From: Vogesella mureinivorans
GTDB lineage: Bacteria; Pseudomonadota; Gammaproteobacteria; Burkholderiales; Chromobacteriaceae
Reading direction: 5' to 3'
DNA: 64,000 nt
Assembly: GCF_007644035.1 (NCBI RefSeq)
Contig: NZ_VMTV02000577.1
Location: 287,428 to 351,427 of the forward strand
Part shown: positions 17,381-25,842 of the stretch, piece by piece
Layout: every line of letters begins with the position of its first letter
Numbering within the stretch: the first letter of the stretch is position 1
Position numbers and translations under genes: made by a program
The notes under the pieces: generated by a model
Seen by the model: only the letters and a program-made list of their open reading frames with translations
The model's database searches: none
What the model was told of the DNA's origin: nothing

Positions 17381-19087
17381 ATGAGTTCGCTGTCCAATCA
17401 ATCGACTACTTTCAACGCCATTACCAGTGCCAAAGAAAGCACTGGCCGCCGGGATTATTCCAACCCGTTTGCCAAAAAGCAGTTTCTGGTGGTGGATTGC
17501 GTGCCGGAAATGCAGCGCGCCATGTCCATGACGCTGCAGTCTTTTGGTGCCGAAAAAGTGGAATACGCCGGCAAGGCCAGCGACGCGCTGGTGAAGCTGA
17601 TGCGCTACGACTTTGACGTGGTGCTGTGCGATTACGACCTGGGCGGCGGTAGCGATGGCCTGTATCTGTACGAGGAGGCCAAAGAACGCAACCTGCTGAA
17701 GCAGTCTTGCGTGTTCATGATTGTCAGCGGCGAGCGCCGTGCGGCCAAGGTATTGTCCGCCGCCGAGCTGGCACCCGATGGCTACCTGCTCAAACCGTTT
17801 ACCGGCGAAGAGCTGGCCAAACGGCTAGAGGTCGCCATGCGCCGCCGCGATGCTTTTAAAGTGGTAGACGAGGCGCTAATGAGCCACGACTACATGGCGG
17901 CTATTGAGGCGTGTGGCAAGAAAATCAGCGAGCGCAACGAGTTCAGCCTGGATTTCATGAAGCTCAAGGGCAGCCTGAGCATGAAGATAGGCGATTACGA
18001 CTCGGCGCATAACCTGTACCAGCAGGTGCTGAAAATCAAGGAAATCCCGTGGGCCAAGGTGGGCATGGCCAAATCCATGGCCGGGCTCAAAAAAGTCGAG
18101 CCGGCCATTGCGCTATTCCAGCAAGTCATTGTGGAAAACGACCGCGTGATGGAAGCCTACGACTGGCTGGCCAAGCTGTACCAGGATAACCACGACCTGG
18201 GCAAAGCACAGCAAACCCTGAAGCGGGCCACCGAGCTATCGCCTGCTACTATTCGCCGCCACCAGGCGCTAGGCCAGGTGGCAGAGGAAAACGGTGACCT
18301 GGAGCAAGCCAAAAAGGCGTACACCACCACGCTGGAGCTCTCCAAGGCCAGCTGGCACCGCAGCCCGGCACACTACGCCACGCTGGCGCGCACGCAGCTT
18401 GCCAGCCAGGACAAGGCCGAGGCCATGAAAACCCTGGCCTCGCTACGCCGCGATTACAAGCACAACCCGGAAGGCGAGTGGATGGCAGATGTGGTCGATA
18501 GCACCATCCAGAACCACAGTGGTAACAAGGCCGCGGCCGAGAAGTTGTTGCGTTCGGCAGAAGAGCGCATGTCGCAGCTCTCCAAACTGAAAGACAGCGA
18601 CCGGCTGGAGTTTGCCCGCGCCTGCTATGGGCAGGGCCAGCACGACATGGGCGACAAGGTCGCCAGTGGCCTGGTACGCAATAACCACGATAACGAAGAG
18701 CTGCTGCAAAAACTCTCCACCATGTTTGACCAGGTTGGCCGCGGTGATGCCGGCCGCGAGCTGATCGCCAGCAATGTGCAGGGCATTGTGGACCTGAACA
18801 ACCAGGCCGTGCGCGAGGCCCAGTCTGGCGACCACGACAAGGCCATCGCCCTGTTCCAGAAGGCCTTGCAGGAAATGCCGGAAAACGTGCAGCTGATGCT
18901 CAACCTGGTGAACGCCATCATTGCCCAGTGCCACCGCCAGGGCTGGCACGAAAGCAATATCAAGCACGCCCACGAGCTGCTGCAGCGTGTGCGCGAAATG
19001 GCACCCACCAACAATAAATTCCAGAAGTTGTTGCAGGCCTGGCGTAGCCTGATCGACCAGCACCAGAAGCGGGAATTCCTGTTGTGA
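17381..19087 (+). CDS. Response-regulator receiver protein with C-terminal TPR repeats
   Basis: 568 residues with no DNA-binding or catalytic output domain. The receiver domain spans about residues 33-155: FLVVDCVPEMQ, phospho-acceptor Asp in VVLCDYDLGGGSDG, and the conserved Lys in DGYLLKPFTGEEL. The acidic pair at the first strand is reduced to one Asp (VDCV rather than VDD), which may weaken Mg2+ binding. From about residue 190 the protein is helical with TPR-like repeats, for example SAHNLYQQVLKIKEIPWAKV and VEPAIALFQQVIVENDRVME. Receiver-TPR proteins act by protein-protein contact; the partner is unknown. The stop overlaps the next gene, suggesting a functional pair. Confidence 0.85.
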   Translation: MSSLSNQSTTFNAITSAKESTGRRDYSNPFAKKQFLVVDCVPEMQRAMSMTLQSFGAEKVEYAGKASDALVKLMRYDFDVVLCDYDLGGGSDGLYLYEEAKERNLLKQSCVFMIVSGERRAAKVLSAAELAPDGYLLKPFTGEELAKRLEVAMRRRDAFKVVDEALMSHDYMAAIEACGKKISERNEFSLDFMKLKGSLSMKIGDYDSAHNLYQQVLKIKEIPWAKVGMAKSMAGLKKVEPAIALFQQVIVENDRVMEAYDWLAKLYQDNHDLGKAQQTLKRATELSPATIRRHQALGQVAEENGDLEQAKKAYTTTLELSKASWHRSPAHYATLARTQLASQDKAEAMKTLASLRRDYKHNPEGEWMADVVDSTIQNHSGNKAAAEKLLRSAEERMSQLSKLKDSDRLEFARACYGQGQHDMGDKVASGLVRNNHDNEELLQKLSTMFDQVGRGDAGRELIASNVQGIVDLNNQAVREAQSGDHDKAIALFQKALQEMPENVQLMLNLVNAIIAQCHRQGWHESNIKHAHELLQRVREMAPTNNKFQKLLQAWRSLIDQHQKREFLL

Positions 19088-20391
19088 TACCGCCAAAGCA
19101 CCACGGTATGCAGCCCCTGTTGTTTACGGGGCTGTTTTCTTGTTGGCTGTTGTTTGCGGCAATGGGCTGGGTATGGCTGGAAACCGGTGAGCGTCACGCG
19201 ACACAGCAGGTGCTGGATGACCAGGCCGAGCAGCAACTGGTGCAGCTACGCACCCAGCTGGATGGCATGCAGCAAGAAGCACGGCAGCTATTGCGCACCC
19301 TGGAGCTGACCCGTGCGCAAGGCAGCGAGCAGTACGCACCCTACCTCGCCAGCTTGCGCCAGCATTACCCCCAGCTGGGGCAGGTGGCCCTGCTGGCGGC
19401 CAACCCGGCGCAGGGCAAACAGCTGGAAGTGCTGGCGTTTGTGCCCTTTCAGTTGGGTGGGGTCTTGCTACCCACCCAGGACCTGGCACGGCAAGCACTT
19501 GTCACGCCGGTACTGCCCGCGCTGCAGCGTGGCCAGGCGCAGCTGTTGGTCTGGCAGCCGCGTGCGCCAGAGCAGCTCTTGCTGATCTTGCCGGGCAAGC
19601 AGGGCATGGCACTGGCGTTGTGGCTGCCAGCTCAAGCCTTGCTGCCAGACAGCATGCCTGATGGCAGCGGTGCCGTGCTGTCGGCACAGCCTGCCGCCCC
19701 GGCGGTGGCCAGCGCAGCGGGCAACTTGTTGAGCCAGCAAGTATTGCGCAGTGGGGCTTTCGAGCTGAACCTTACCCTGTGGCGTGCCTGGCAGCCCTTG
19801 ACGCAGCTATCATGGCGCAGCGTAGTGCTCGTGGCTTTCATGCTCTTGCTCTGGTTGTTGGGGTGGCAATCGTGGCGCCAGAGCCGTGGCCTGTTGCGGC
19901 AGACGCGCCAAGCCCGCCGCTTGCAAGAACAATGGCTGGCACGGGCCATGCAGCAGGCCCCCGTTTCGCCGCAGCGAGCCCTGGCTACGCTGGAGCGGCA
20001 GCTGCACACGCTGCCCCCCGCGTGCCTGATGCGTGTCTGGTGGGTGCATGGTAAAGCTGTGCGCCGCCGTAGTTTTCATCTGCCCAAAGCCATGTTGCAG
20101 CTGGACAGCCAGCTGGCCAATGCGCCATTTGACGGTTTGGCCGTGGTACGGTTACGTCATGGCCAGCTTCTGCTGGTGCTGTTGCAGGATGAAGCCGGTA
20201 TGGTGGTCAATGCGCCCAGGCTGTCGCATTGGCTGACCGCCGCCATGGGCGGGCGGCCGGACGAGGCGAGCCTGCTATGGCACTGTTTCGAGATGGAAAG
20301 TGGTGTGGGCGAGCTGGAGGGGGCGCTGGCGGGCGCTTCTCTGTTACCACCACAGCACGTTTCGCCTGTGCAGCCAGCGCCCGGGCGCTGA
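19084..20391 (+). CDS. Two-TM membrane protein of unknown function, coupled to the receiver-TPR gene
   Basis: About 435 residues. A first membrane helix (about 10-32) is followed by a Gln/Leu-rich helical stretch likely to be coiled coil, then an extracytoplasmic domain to about residue 240. A second membrane helix (SWRSVVLVAFMLLLWLLGW, near 245) and a cytoplasmic tail of about 160 residues complete it. The layout is that of a membrane sensor. The tail has no HAMP, kinase, GGDEF or EAL motif I can see, though a strongly degenerate cyclase-like fold is possible. The start is GTG 19084, overlapping the upstream TGA, or ATG 19108. I do not recognise the family. Confidence 0.7.
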   Translation: MIPPKHHGMQPLLFTGLFSCWLLFAAMGWVWLETGERHATQQVLDDQAEQQLVQLRTQLDGMQQEARQLLRTLELTRAQGSEQYAPYLASLRQHYPQLGQVALLAANPAQGKQLEVLAFVPFQLGGVLLPTQDLARQALVTPVLPALQRGQAQLLVWQPRAPEQLLLILPGKQGMALALWLPAQALLPDSMPDGSGAVLSAQPAAPAVASAAGNLLSQQVLRSGAFELNLTLWRAWQPLTQLSWRSVVLVAFMLLLWLLGWQSWRQSRGLLRQTRQARRLQEQWLARAMQQAPVSPQRALATLERQLHTLPPACLMRVWWVHGKAVRRRSFHLPKAMLQLDSQLANAPFDGLAVVRLRHGQLLLVLLQDEAGMVVNAPRLSHWLTAAMGGRPDEASLLWHCFEMESGVGELEGALAGASLLPPQHVSPVQPAPGR

Positions 20392-20448
20392 TGCCGGCCT
20401 GCTTGTTTTGCAGTACAATTGCCGCCATCGCCAACCGGGGGAATACAC

Positions 20449-20628
20449 ATGTATCAATCCGAATTTACCGCTTTCATGAACGGCTTTCTGGAAAAAAACC
20501 CGCAAGTCGATACCGAACGTCGCGAACTGCGCCTGACCTGGTGGGAACGCACGCTGGACCTGGATGACCTGCGCCGCTGGAAAACCTCCCGCGTACCGCA
20601 GAAACCCTACGTGTACCAGCCCGAGTAA
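20449..20628 (+). CDS. DUF3460 family protein
   Basis: 59-residue acidic/basic protein beginning MYQSEFTAFMNGFL and containing the family core LEKNPQVDTERRELRLTWWE, ending RVPQKPYVYQPE. DUF3460 is a small family found almost only in Betaproteobacteria; function unknown. ATG 20449 is preceded by GGGGGAATACAC, a good ribosome binding site. Confidence 0.85.
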   Translation: MYQSEFTAFMNGFLEKNPQVDTERRELRLTWWERTLDLDDLRRWKTSRVPQKPYVYQPE

Positions 20629-20697
20629 GCCTGCCGTACCCGCACGGCGCCTGGCCGGGCAGCCAGCTTGGGGCCTGAACGATGTGCCGCATTGATC

Positions 20698-20732
20698 AAA
20701 CCCTGCTTGCCACGCACGCAGGGTTTGTCTTG
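20698..20732 (+). terminator. Probable terminator after the DUF3460 gene
   Basis: Perfect 9-bp stem AAACCCTGC / GCAGGGTTT with an 11-base loop, followed by a T-poor tail (GTCTTGT). The stem is strong, the tail weak. Confidence 0.55.
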
Positions 20733-20807
20733 TCAGCAGCAGGGCTAGCCCGGGTGTCAGTCATACGGCCCGGTCAAACCAGACGGATAGCTTTGCCAGC
20801 AGTTTTC

Positions 20808-20832
20808 ACGCCCGCCAGGGCGTTTGTTTTTT
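20808..20832 (+). terminator. Rho-independent terminator ending 10 bases before the O-methyltransferase start
   Basis: Stem ACGCCC / GGGCGT with loop GCCA, followed by TTGTTTTTT. The methyltransferase start codon follows almost at once, leaving no room for a separate promoter downstream. Confidence 0.75.
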
Positions 20833-20842
20833 GAGCATCAGC

Positions 20843-21508
20843 ATGACCAGACAAACCATGACCATGAGCGACGATGTCGCGAGCTACTTGCTGCAAATCG
20901 GCGTGACCGAGCACCCGGTGCAGCGCGCCCTGCGCGAATTTACCGCCGGCCACCGCATGGCCAAGATGCAGATCGCCCCGGAGCAGGGCCAGTTCCTGCG
21001 CTGGCTGGTCGGCCTGACCGGCGCCCGCCGCTATCTGGAAATCGGCACCTTCACTGGCTACAGCGCGCTCACCGTCGCGCTGGCCATGGGCGAGCAGGGC
21101 CGCACGGTATGCTGCGACATGAGCGTGGAGTTCACCACCATCGCCCGCGATTATTGGCAGCAAGCCGGTGTGGCCGAACGCATAGACCTGTACGTGCAGC
21201 CTGCCGTACAGACGCTGGCCATGCTGCTGGAGCAGGGCGCGGCGGGCAGCTTTGACCTGGCCTTCATCGATGCCGATAAACAGAATTATCCGGCTTACTA
21301 TGAAACCTGCTTGCAGCTGGTACGCCCGGGCGGGATTATTGCCATCGACAATATCCTGCTCAATGGCCGGGTGGTGGCCCCGCAGCCCGATCACCCGCGC
21401 AGCGTGCATGTCATGCACGAATTCAACGGAAAGCTGCTGGCCGACCCGCGTGTCAGCCTGTGCATCCTGCCCATGGGTGATGGCATGACCCTGCTGCGCC
21501 GTTTGTAA
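20843..21508 (+). CDS. Class I SAM-dependent O-methyltransferase (caffeoyl-CoA OMT type)
   Basis: About 221 residues. The SAM-binding motif is YLEIGTFTGYSAL, the metal-site strand FIDADKQNYPAYYE, and GGIIAIDNILLNGRV completes the catechol/caffeoyl-CoA O-methyltransferase pattern with its divalent-metal Asp and Asn ligands. Bacterial members methylate catechol-like small molecules; the real substrate cannot be inferred here. Starts at 20843, 20858 and 20864 are all in frame, and TTG 20831 is also possible. I prefer 20843, but none has a clear Shine-Dalgarno sequence. A terminator hairpin ends just upstream. Confidence 0.88.
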   Translation: MTRQTMTMSDDVASYLLQIGVTEHPVQRALREFTAGHRMAKMQIAPEQGQFLRWLVGLTGARRYLEIGTFTGYSALTVALAMGEQGRTVCCDMSVEFTTIARDYWQQAGVAERIDLYVQPAVQTLAMLLEQGAAGSFDLAFIDADKQNYPAYYETCLQLVRPGGIIAIDNILLNGRVVAPQPDHPRSVHVMHEFNGKLLADPRVSLCILPMGDGMTLLRRL

Positions 21509-21613
21509 GCGGTCACATCAAGGAACCCGCTGTGCCCGGGCTGGTCTGTTAATCACGCCTTTTAGCCCGCTGCCGGTGTTAACATCGGTATGTTATTGAA
21601 ACAGGATAAACCC

Positions 21614-22021
21614 ATGTTGCAACGCCGCCCGCGCCGCATGATGAACCAGATGAATGTGGTGCCCTACATCGACGTGATGCTGGTGCTGCTGGTGATTTTC
21701 ATGGTCACTGCGCCCATGTTTACCCCAGGGGTAATCGATGTGCCCAGTGTCAGCCGCGCCGCCCAGGTAGACACCACGCCGCTGGAAATCAGCATTGAAG
21801 CCAGTGGTGCCTACTTTGTCGGCGAAGGGGGCAAGCGTGACCCTGCGGCCAACCTGGACGAGCTGATTGCCATGGTGCAGGCGCGCCTGAAAGATGGCCG
21901 CCCTGTGGTGGTTACCGCGCACCAGGACCTGAAATACAGCGAAGTCGTCAAAGTGGCCGACAAGCTGCACGCGGCCGGTATCCAGCGTGTGGCGCTGACG
22001 GTGCGCCAGCAGGGTAGCTGA
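21614..22021 (+). CDS. tolR: TolR/ExbD-family protein of the Tol-Pal system
   Basis: 135-residue inner-membrane protein. A short basic tail (LQRRPRRMMNQ) precedes NVVPYIDVMLVLLVIFMVTAP, where the TM Asp is the proton-path residue of the TolQR/ExbBD/MotAB family. The periplasmic TolR domain follows. I chose ATG 21614 because AGGA lies at the right distance; the upstream ATG 21590 has no ribosome binding site. TolR works with TolQ to energise TolA during outer-membrane constriction, but no tolQ is present next to it. Its stop overlaps the tolA start by one base. Confidence 0.92.
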   Translation: MLQRRPRRMMNQMNVVPYIDVMLVLLVIFMVTAPMFTPGVIDVPSVSRAAQVDTTPLEISIEASGAYFVGEGGKRDPAANLDELIAMVQARLKDGRPVVVTAHQDLKYSEVVKVADKLHAAGIQRVALTVRQQGS

Positions 22022-22881
22022 TGGTAGCCACCCGCCAACCCGGTGCCGCTTCCTGGCTGCTGTCCGCCTGCTTGCATGCGCTGGTATTGCTCTGCCTGTG
22101 GTGGTCTGCCGCCCCGGAGCAGTTGAAAACCCCGCCACCGCTGGCGGTAGAGCTGTGGGCTGGTCATGCCGGCCAGGCCGCTGCGCCGGTCGCCACGCCG
22201 GCTCCCGCCCCTAAGCCAGCCCCCGCACCGGCCCCCGCGCCGGTAGTCAGCGCGAAAGCGCCGCCACCAGCCCCGGTGGTGGACAACCCGGCGGCCGATG
22301 TCAAATTACAGGCCGACAAGCCCGCCAGGAAGCCGCCGCAAGCGGAAGCCAAACCTGCCGTGAAAGAACAGCCGGTGGCCAAGGCCAAGCCCGAGGCCCC
22401 TGCGCCAGAGCGTAGCCCGCCGCCCAAGCCTGCCAGTAATACGGCCGCCAAGCCTGCGGCCAACCCCAAGCCCGCCGCCGTGAAAACCGACGACCTGCTG
22501 GCCGAGCTGGACGCACTGCCACCCGGCCCCGGGCAGGGCAAGCTGAGCCAGGCCGGGGCCAAAACCGGTGCGAAAACCGGCGCCGCCACCGGCCAGCCAG
22601 ACCTGAAACAGCAGTACGGCGAGGCCATCAAGAACCGTGTGCGCCCGTATATCGTGCTGCCGGACGGCATCAAGGGTAACCCCGAGGCGTCGGTGGAGGT
22701 GATCATCCTGCCGACGCTGGAAATCCGTAGTACGCGTATCCTGCGCAGTAGCGGCTCGCCGGCGTGGGACCAAGCCGTGCTGGCGGCCCTGGCCGAAGTA
22801 CGGCGCTTCCCGCCGCTACCCAAAGGGGCCGATTTTACCGACTACCGCCGTATCACCCTTCATTTCCGCCCCAAGGAGTAA
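22021..22881 (+). CDS. tolA: TolA-like energy transducer (TonB-type C-terminal domain)
   Basis: 286 residues. An N-terminal membrane helix (SWLLSACLHALVLLCLWW, about 11-28) is followed by a long periplasmic Ala/Pro/Lys-rich region (about 45-165). The compact C-terminal TonB/TolA-III-like domain contains EASVEVIILPTLEI and SSGSPAWDQAVLAALAEV. In the Tol system this protein spans the periplasm to reach TolB and Pal. Position between tolR and tolB fixes the assignment although the sequence is highly biased in composition. Small local repeats (GAKTGAKTGA) occur near residue 182. A 10-mer copy lies at 22455-22464. Confidence 0.92.
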   Translation: MVATRQPGAASWLLSACLHALVLLCLWWSAAPEQLKTPPPLAVELWAGHAGQAAAPVATPAPAPKPAPAPAPAPVVSAKAPPPAPVVDNPAADVKLQADKPARKPPQAEAKPAVKEQPVAKAKPEAPAPERSPPPKPASNTAAKPAANPKPAAVKTDDLLAELDALPPGPGQGKLSQAGAKTGAKTGAATGQPDLKQQYGEAIKNRVRPYIVLPDGIKGNPEASVEVIILPTLEIRSTRILRSSGSPAWDQAVLAALAEVRRFPPLPKGADFTDYRRITLHFRPKE

Positions 22882-22885
22882 TGCC

Positions 22886-24175
22886 TTGCACCGACTGATT
22901 GCTTACTGCTGGCGCGTGCTGCTGCTGGCCATGATGTTGGCCGCACCGCTGGCGCGCGCCGACCTGACCGTGGATATCGTGGGCGGTGGCAGCAGCCGCT
23001 ACCCGCTGACCATTCTGCCCATGCAAAACGAAGAATGGCTGCCCGAGGCGGTAACGCAAACGGTCAAAAGCGATCTGGCCATGACCGGCTTGTTTGGCCT
23101 GCTGGAGCCGCCGGGCGGCACCGTGCTGCCCGCCTCGCCGCAGGCATTCGACCCCGCGCCATGGCAGCAAAACGGCAGCCGTGCCGTGCTGTACGGCAAA
23201 GTGACCAAACTGGAAGGCGGCCTGCTGCGCCTGACTTTCTGGGCAGAAACCGTGAACCCGCGCGAGCAAAAGCTGGCCGCCGAGTTTGATGTCCACAGCT
23301 CGCAGCTGCGCGATGTGGCACACCGCATTGCCGACATGGTTTACGAGGCGCTGCTGGGCAGCAAGAGCCTGTTCGCCAGCCGTATTGCCTTTGTCGTGCA
23401 AAAAGGCAAAGAGTCGCGCCTGCAGGTAGCCGATGTGGATGGCCGCCGCGCACAAACCGTGCTGCGCTCGGCCGAGCCCATTATTTCGCCCGCCTGGAGC
23501 CCGGACGGCAGCCGCCTGGCCTATGTGTCGTTCGAGAACAAAAAGCCGGTGATCTACGTGCAAGACCTGGCCACCGGCCAGCGCCGCCTGCTGGCCAACT
23601 TTAAAGGTAGCAACTCGGCGCCGACCTGGAGCCCGGACGGCCGCAAGCTGGCTATCGTGCTGACATTAAGCGGTAATTCGCAGGTGTATATTATCAATGC
23701 CGATGGTACAGGCTTAAGCCGTTTCTCTTATAGTGACGCTATCGATACCGAGCCGGTATTCAGCCCGGATGGCCGCCAGATTGCGTTTGTGTCCGACCGC
23801 AGCGGTGGGCCGCAGATTTACATCCAGGCGCTGGATGGCAGCAAAACCGTACGCCGCGTGACATTCCAGGGCGTGTACAACGTGTCGCCGGCCTTTTCGC
23901 CAGATGGCCGCCAGCTAGCCTATGTGCGCCGCGAGGGTGGGCGCTTCAAGGTGATGCTGCAAGACCTGGCCACCGGCGACGCGCGCATGATCAGCAACAG
24001 CGCGTTTGACGAATCGCCCAGCTTTGCCCCCAACGGCAAGATGGTGCTGTACGCCAGCGATGAAGGCGGCCGTAGCGTGTTGTACGCCGCCTCTACCCAG
24101 CACCCTGGCCGCGTCAAGCTAGGCGTACTGGAAGGCCAGGTACAAGACGCCGCCTGGGGCCCGTTTAACCCCTGA
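22886..24175 (+). CDS. tolB: Tol-Pal system beta-propeller protein TolB
   Basis: 429-residue periplasmic protein with a Sec signal peptide ending in LAAPLARA. An N-terminal TolB domain (LTILPMQNEEWLPEAVTQTV) is followed by a six-bladed propeller of repeated WSPDG or FSPDG motifs. The start is TTG 22886: AAGGAG at 22873-22878 sits seven bases before it and no in-frame ATG gives a signal peptide. The rare start may tune expression within the operon. TolB binds Pal and TolA. A 10-mer copy (22936-22945) falls in the signal-peptide codons. Confidence 0.96.
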   Translation: MHRLIAYCWRVLLLAMMLAAPLARADLTVDIVGGGSSRYPLTILPMQNEEWLPEAVTQTVKSDLAMTGLFGLLEPPGGTVLPASPQAFDPAPWQQNGSRAVLYGKVTKLEGGLLRLTFWAETVNPREQKLAAEFDVHSSQLRDVAHRIADMVYEALLGSKSLFASRIAFVVQKGKESRLQVADVDGRRAQTVLRSAEPIISPAWSPDGSRLAYVSFENKKPVIYVQDLATGQRRLLANFKGSNSAPTWSPDGRKLAIVLTLSGNSQVYIINADGTGLSRFSYSDAIDTEPVFSPDGRQIAFVSDRSGGPQIYIQALDGSKTVRRVTFQGVYNVSPAFSPDGRQLAYVRREGGRFKVMLQDLATGDARMISNSAFDESPSFAPNGKMVLYASDEGGRSVLYAASTQHPGRVKLGVLEGQVQDAAWGPFNP

Positions 24176-24275
24176 CGGGCACGGCGGTGGAACTTTGGTT
24201 TTGTTCAAAAGTCTTTATGGTTTACCCGAGTCATTTCACTGGCTACCCCAGGCCAGCCAGAACAAGGAGCGTCGC

Positions 24276-24821
24276 ATGAAAGTTTTACCCTTCGTCGTAG
24301 CCGCAGCGGCGGTATTGCTCAGTGCTTGCGCCAGTACCAGCAACCCGGCAGATACAGCCAACGCCGGCAATACCGCCATCGTGTCCGGTAACAGTGGCAG
24401 CACCACCGGGAGCGCAGGCAGCAGCAGCCTGAACCCGGCGCAGCCACTGCCGCAGGTGGACGCAGCGGGTGCCGAGGCCGCTGCGTACGCCGGTGTGAAC
24501 GGCAAAAGCGTGTTTTTTGACTTTGACCAGTTCGCCATCAAGGACGAATACAAGAGTGTGGTCGAAGCGCATGCCGCCTATCTGGGCAAGTACAAAGGCC
24601 ACGTGCTGGTACAAGGCAATACCGACGTACGCGGTAGCCGCGAATACAACCTGGCGCTGGGCCAGCGCCGCGCCGAAAGCGTGAAACAGTCGCTGGAAGT
24701 GCTGGGCGTGAAGCCGGAGCAAGTAGAAGCCGTGAGCTTTGGCATGGAAAAACCCCGTGCTACCGGTACCGCCGATAGCGACCACGCACAAAACCGCCGC
24801 GCCGATTTCGCTTACCAGTAA
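24276..24821 (+). CDS. pal: Peptidoglycan-associated lipoprotein Pal
   Basis: 181-residue outer-membrane lipoprotein with lipobox LSAC (Cys 18), a Ser/Thr/Gly-rich linker, and an OmpA-like peptidoglycan-binding domain from about residue 75. VFFDFDQFAIKDEYK, GNTDVRGSREYNLALGQRR and FGMEKP show the diaminopimelate-binding Asp and Arg. ATG 24276 follows AACAAGGAGCGTCGC. It anchors the outer membrane to the wall and closes the Tol-Pal bridge with TolB. Confidence 0.96.
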   Translation: MKVLPFVVAAAAVLLSACASTSNPADTANAGNTAIVSGNSGSTTGSAGSSSLNPAQPLPQVDAAGAEAAAYAGVNGKSVFFDFDQFAIKDEYKSVVEAHAAYLGKYKGHVLVQGNTDVRGSREYNLALGQRRAESVKQSLEVLGVKPEQVEAVSFGMEKPRATGTADSDHAQNRRADFAYQ

Positions 24822-24906
24822 ACCCCGGCCGGCCCCGCCGGCTTGACCTGCATCCGGGAAGGCGTCAACCTGCCCGGATTGCCCATTCTGCAAAGCCCGA
24901 AACACC

Positions 24907-25677
24907 ATGCGTAACCGACTGCTCCCCCTGTTGTTGCCCATCGTACTGGGTGCGTGTGCCACCACGACCGACCTGGAACAAGCACGTCTGGACCTGGAAA
25001 CCAAGCTGGCCAGCTCCAGCCAGCAGGCCAGCGCACGCTTGTCCGACGTAGAAGCCAAGCTGGCCAACCAGCGCCTGCTGGACCTGGTGAACCAGGTGAC
25101 CCTTCTGAAAGGCGAAATGGCCACGCTGCGCGGGCAGAACGAGGTACTGCAACACCAGGTAGCCGAAACGCAAAAGCGCCAGAACGACCTGTACAACGAC
25201 ATCGACCTGCGCCTGGGCAAAATGGAAAAGCAGCTGCGCGAAGCCAGCCAGCCACAAGCCGAGGCACCCGCTGCCGAGGCACCCGCTGCCGAGCCCGCTG
25301 CGGCCAACCCTGCCGATGCTGCTCTGGCCCGTGCACTGGAAGTACTGCGCGCCCGCGACTTTGCCAAATCGCTGCCCCAGCTCAAAGCCGTGGTCGATGG
25401 CTACCCCGGTAGCGAGCAGAGCCTGGAGGCCATCTACTGGATGGGCGTGGCGCACACCGCGCTGAAGCAGTACAGCGCCGCCATTGATATCCAGCGCCGT
25501 TTTGCCGAGCAATACCCCAAACACCCGAAAGCCCCTGAAACCCTGCGCCTGATGGCAGGCAACCAGCTGCAGCTGGAGCAGAAAGACCAGGCCCGCCTGA
25601 CCCTGCGCAAAATCATCAAACAATACCCCGGCACCCCGGCGGCGCAGCGCGCACAGCAACAGCTGGCCACGCTATAG
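24907..25677 (+). CDS. cpoB: Cell division coordinator CpoB (YbgF), here with a lipobox
   Basis: 256 residues: an N-terminal signal, a coiled-coil trimerisation region (about 22-105), an Ala/Pro/Glu linker with a duplicated 15-base unit, and three TPR-like repeats in the C-terminal half (ARALEVLRARDFAKSLPQ, AIYWMGVAHTALKQYSAA, LRLMAGNQLQLEQKDQAR). CpoB links Tol-Pal to peptidoglycan synthesis at the septum. The signal ends in LGAC (Cys 17), which would make this a lipoprotein, whereas E. coli CpoB is soluble in the periplasm. It is the last gene of the tol cluster and is followed by a terminator. Confidence 0.93.
   Translation: MRNRLLPLLLPIVLGACATTTDLEQARLDLETKLASSSQQASARLSDVEAKLANQRLLDLVNQVTLLKGEMATLRGQNEVLQHQVAETQKRQNDLYNDIDLRLGKMEKQLREASQPQAEAPAAEAPAAEPAAANPADAALARALEVLRARDFAKSLPQLKAVVDGYPGSEQSLEAIYWMGVAHTALKQYSAAIDIQRRFAEQYPKHPKAPETLRLMAGNQLQLEQKDQARLTLRKIIKQYPGTPAAQRAQQQLATL
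25261..25290 (+). repeat. Tandem 15-base repeat inside cpoB
   Basis: Two exact copies of GAGGCACCCGCTGCC in tandem, encoding EAPAA twice in the linker between the coiled coil and the TPR domain. A partial third unit follows. Such in-frame repeats can vary in copy number. Confidence 0.8.
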
Positions 25678-25705
25678 TCTGGCCACGGCGCACCCGCCGC
25701 TATCG

Positions 25706-25743
25706 AAAAGCCGGCTTTCCCACGGGAATGCCGGCTTTGTCTT
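25706..25743 (+). terminator. Terminator of the tol-pal operon
   Basis: Inverted repeat AAAGCCGGC / GCCGGCTTT with a 14-base loop and tail TGTCTTG, 29 bases after cpoB. Confidence 0.7.
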
Positions 25744-25842
25744 GCCGGGAAGATGCTTCCGTGGAAGGTAAATCCCGGCGGCAAGCCCTTGCCAAATCAG
25801 GTAAAATTCCGTTTTTTCCCCTTCTTGACGGAATCAGCCTCC

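Noticed and set aside
19084-20391. Calling the two-TM protein a diguanylate cyclase
   Set aside because: The tail has some cyclase-like spacing, but no GGDEF-like signature or nucleotide-binding residues are visible.
22881-22898. Mini-ORF starting at ATG 22881 as a leader peptide for tolB
   Set aside because: Five codons, and the ATG overlaps the tolA stop by chance; the AAGGAG better serves TTG 22886.
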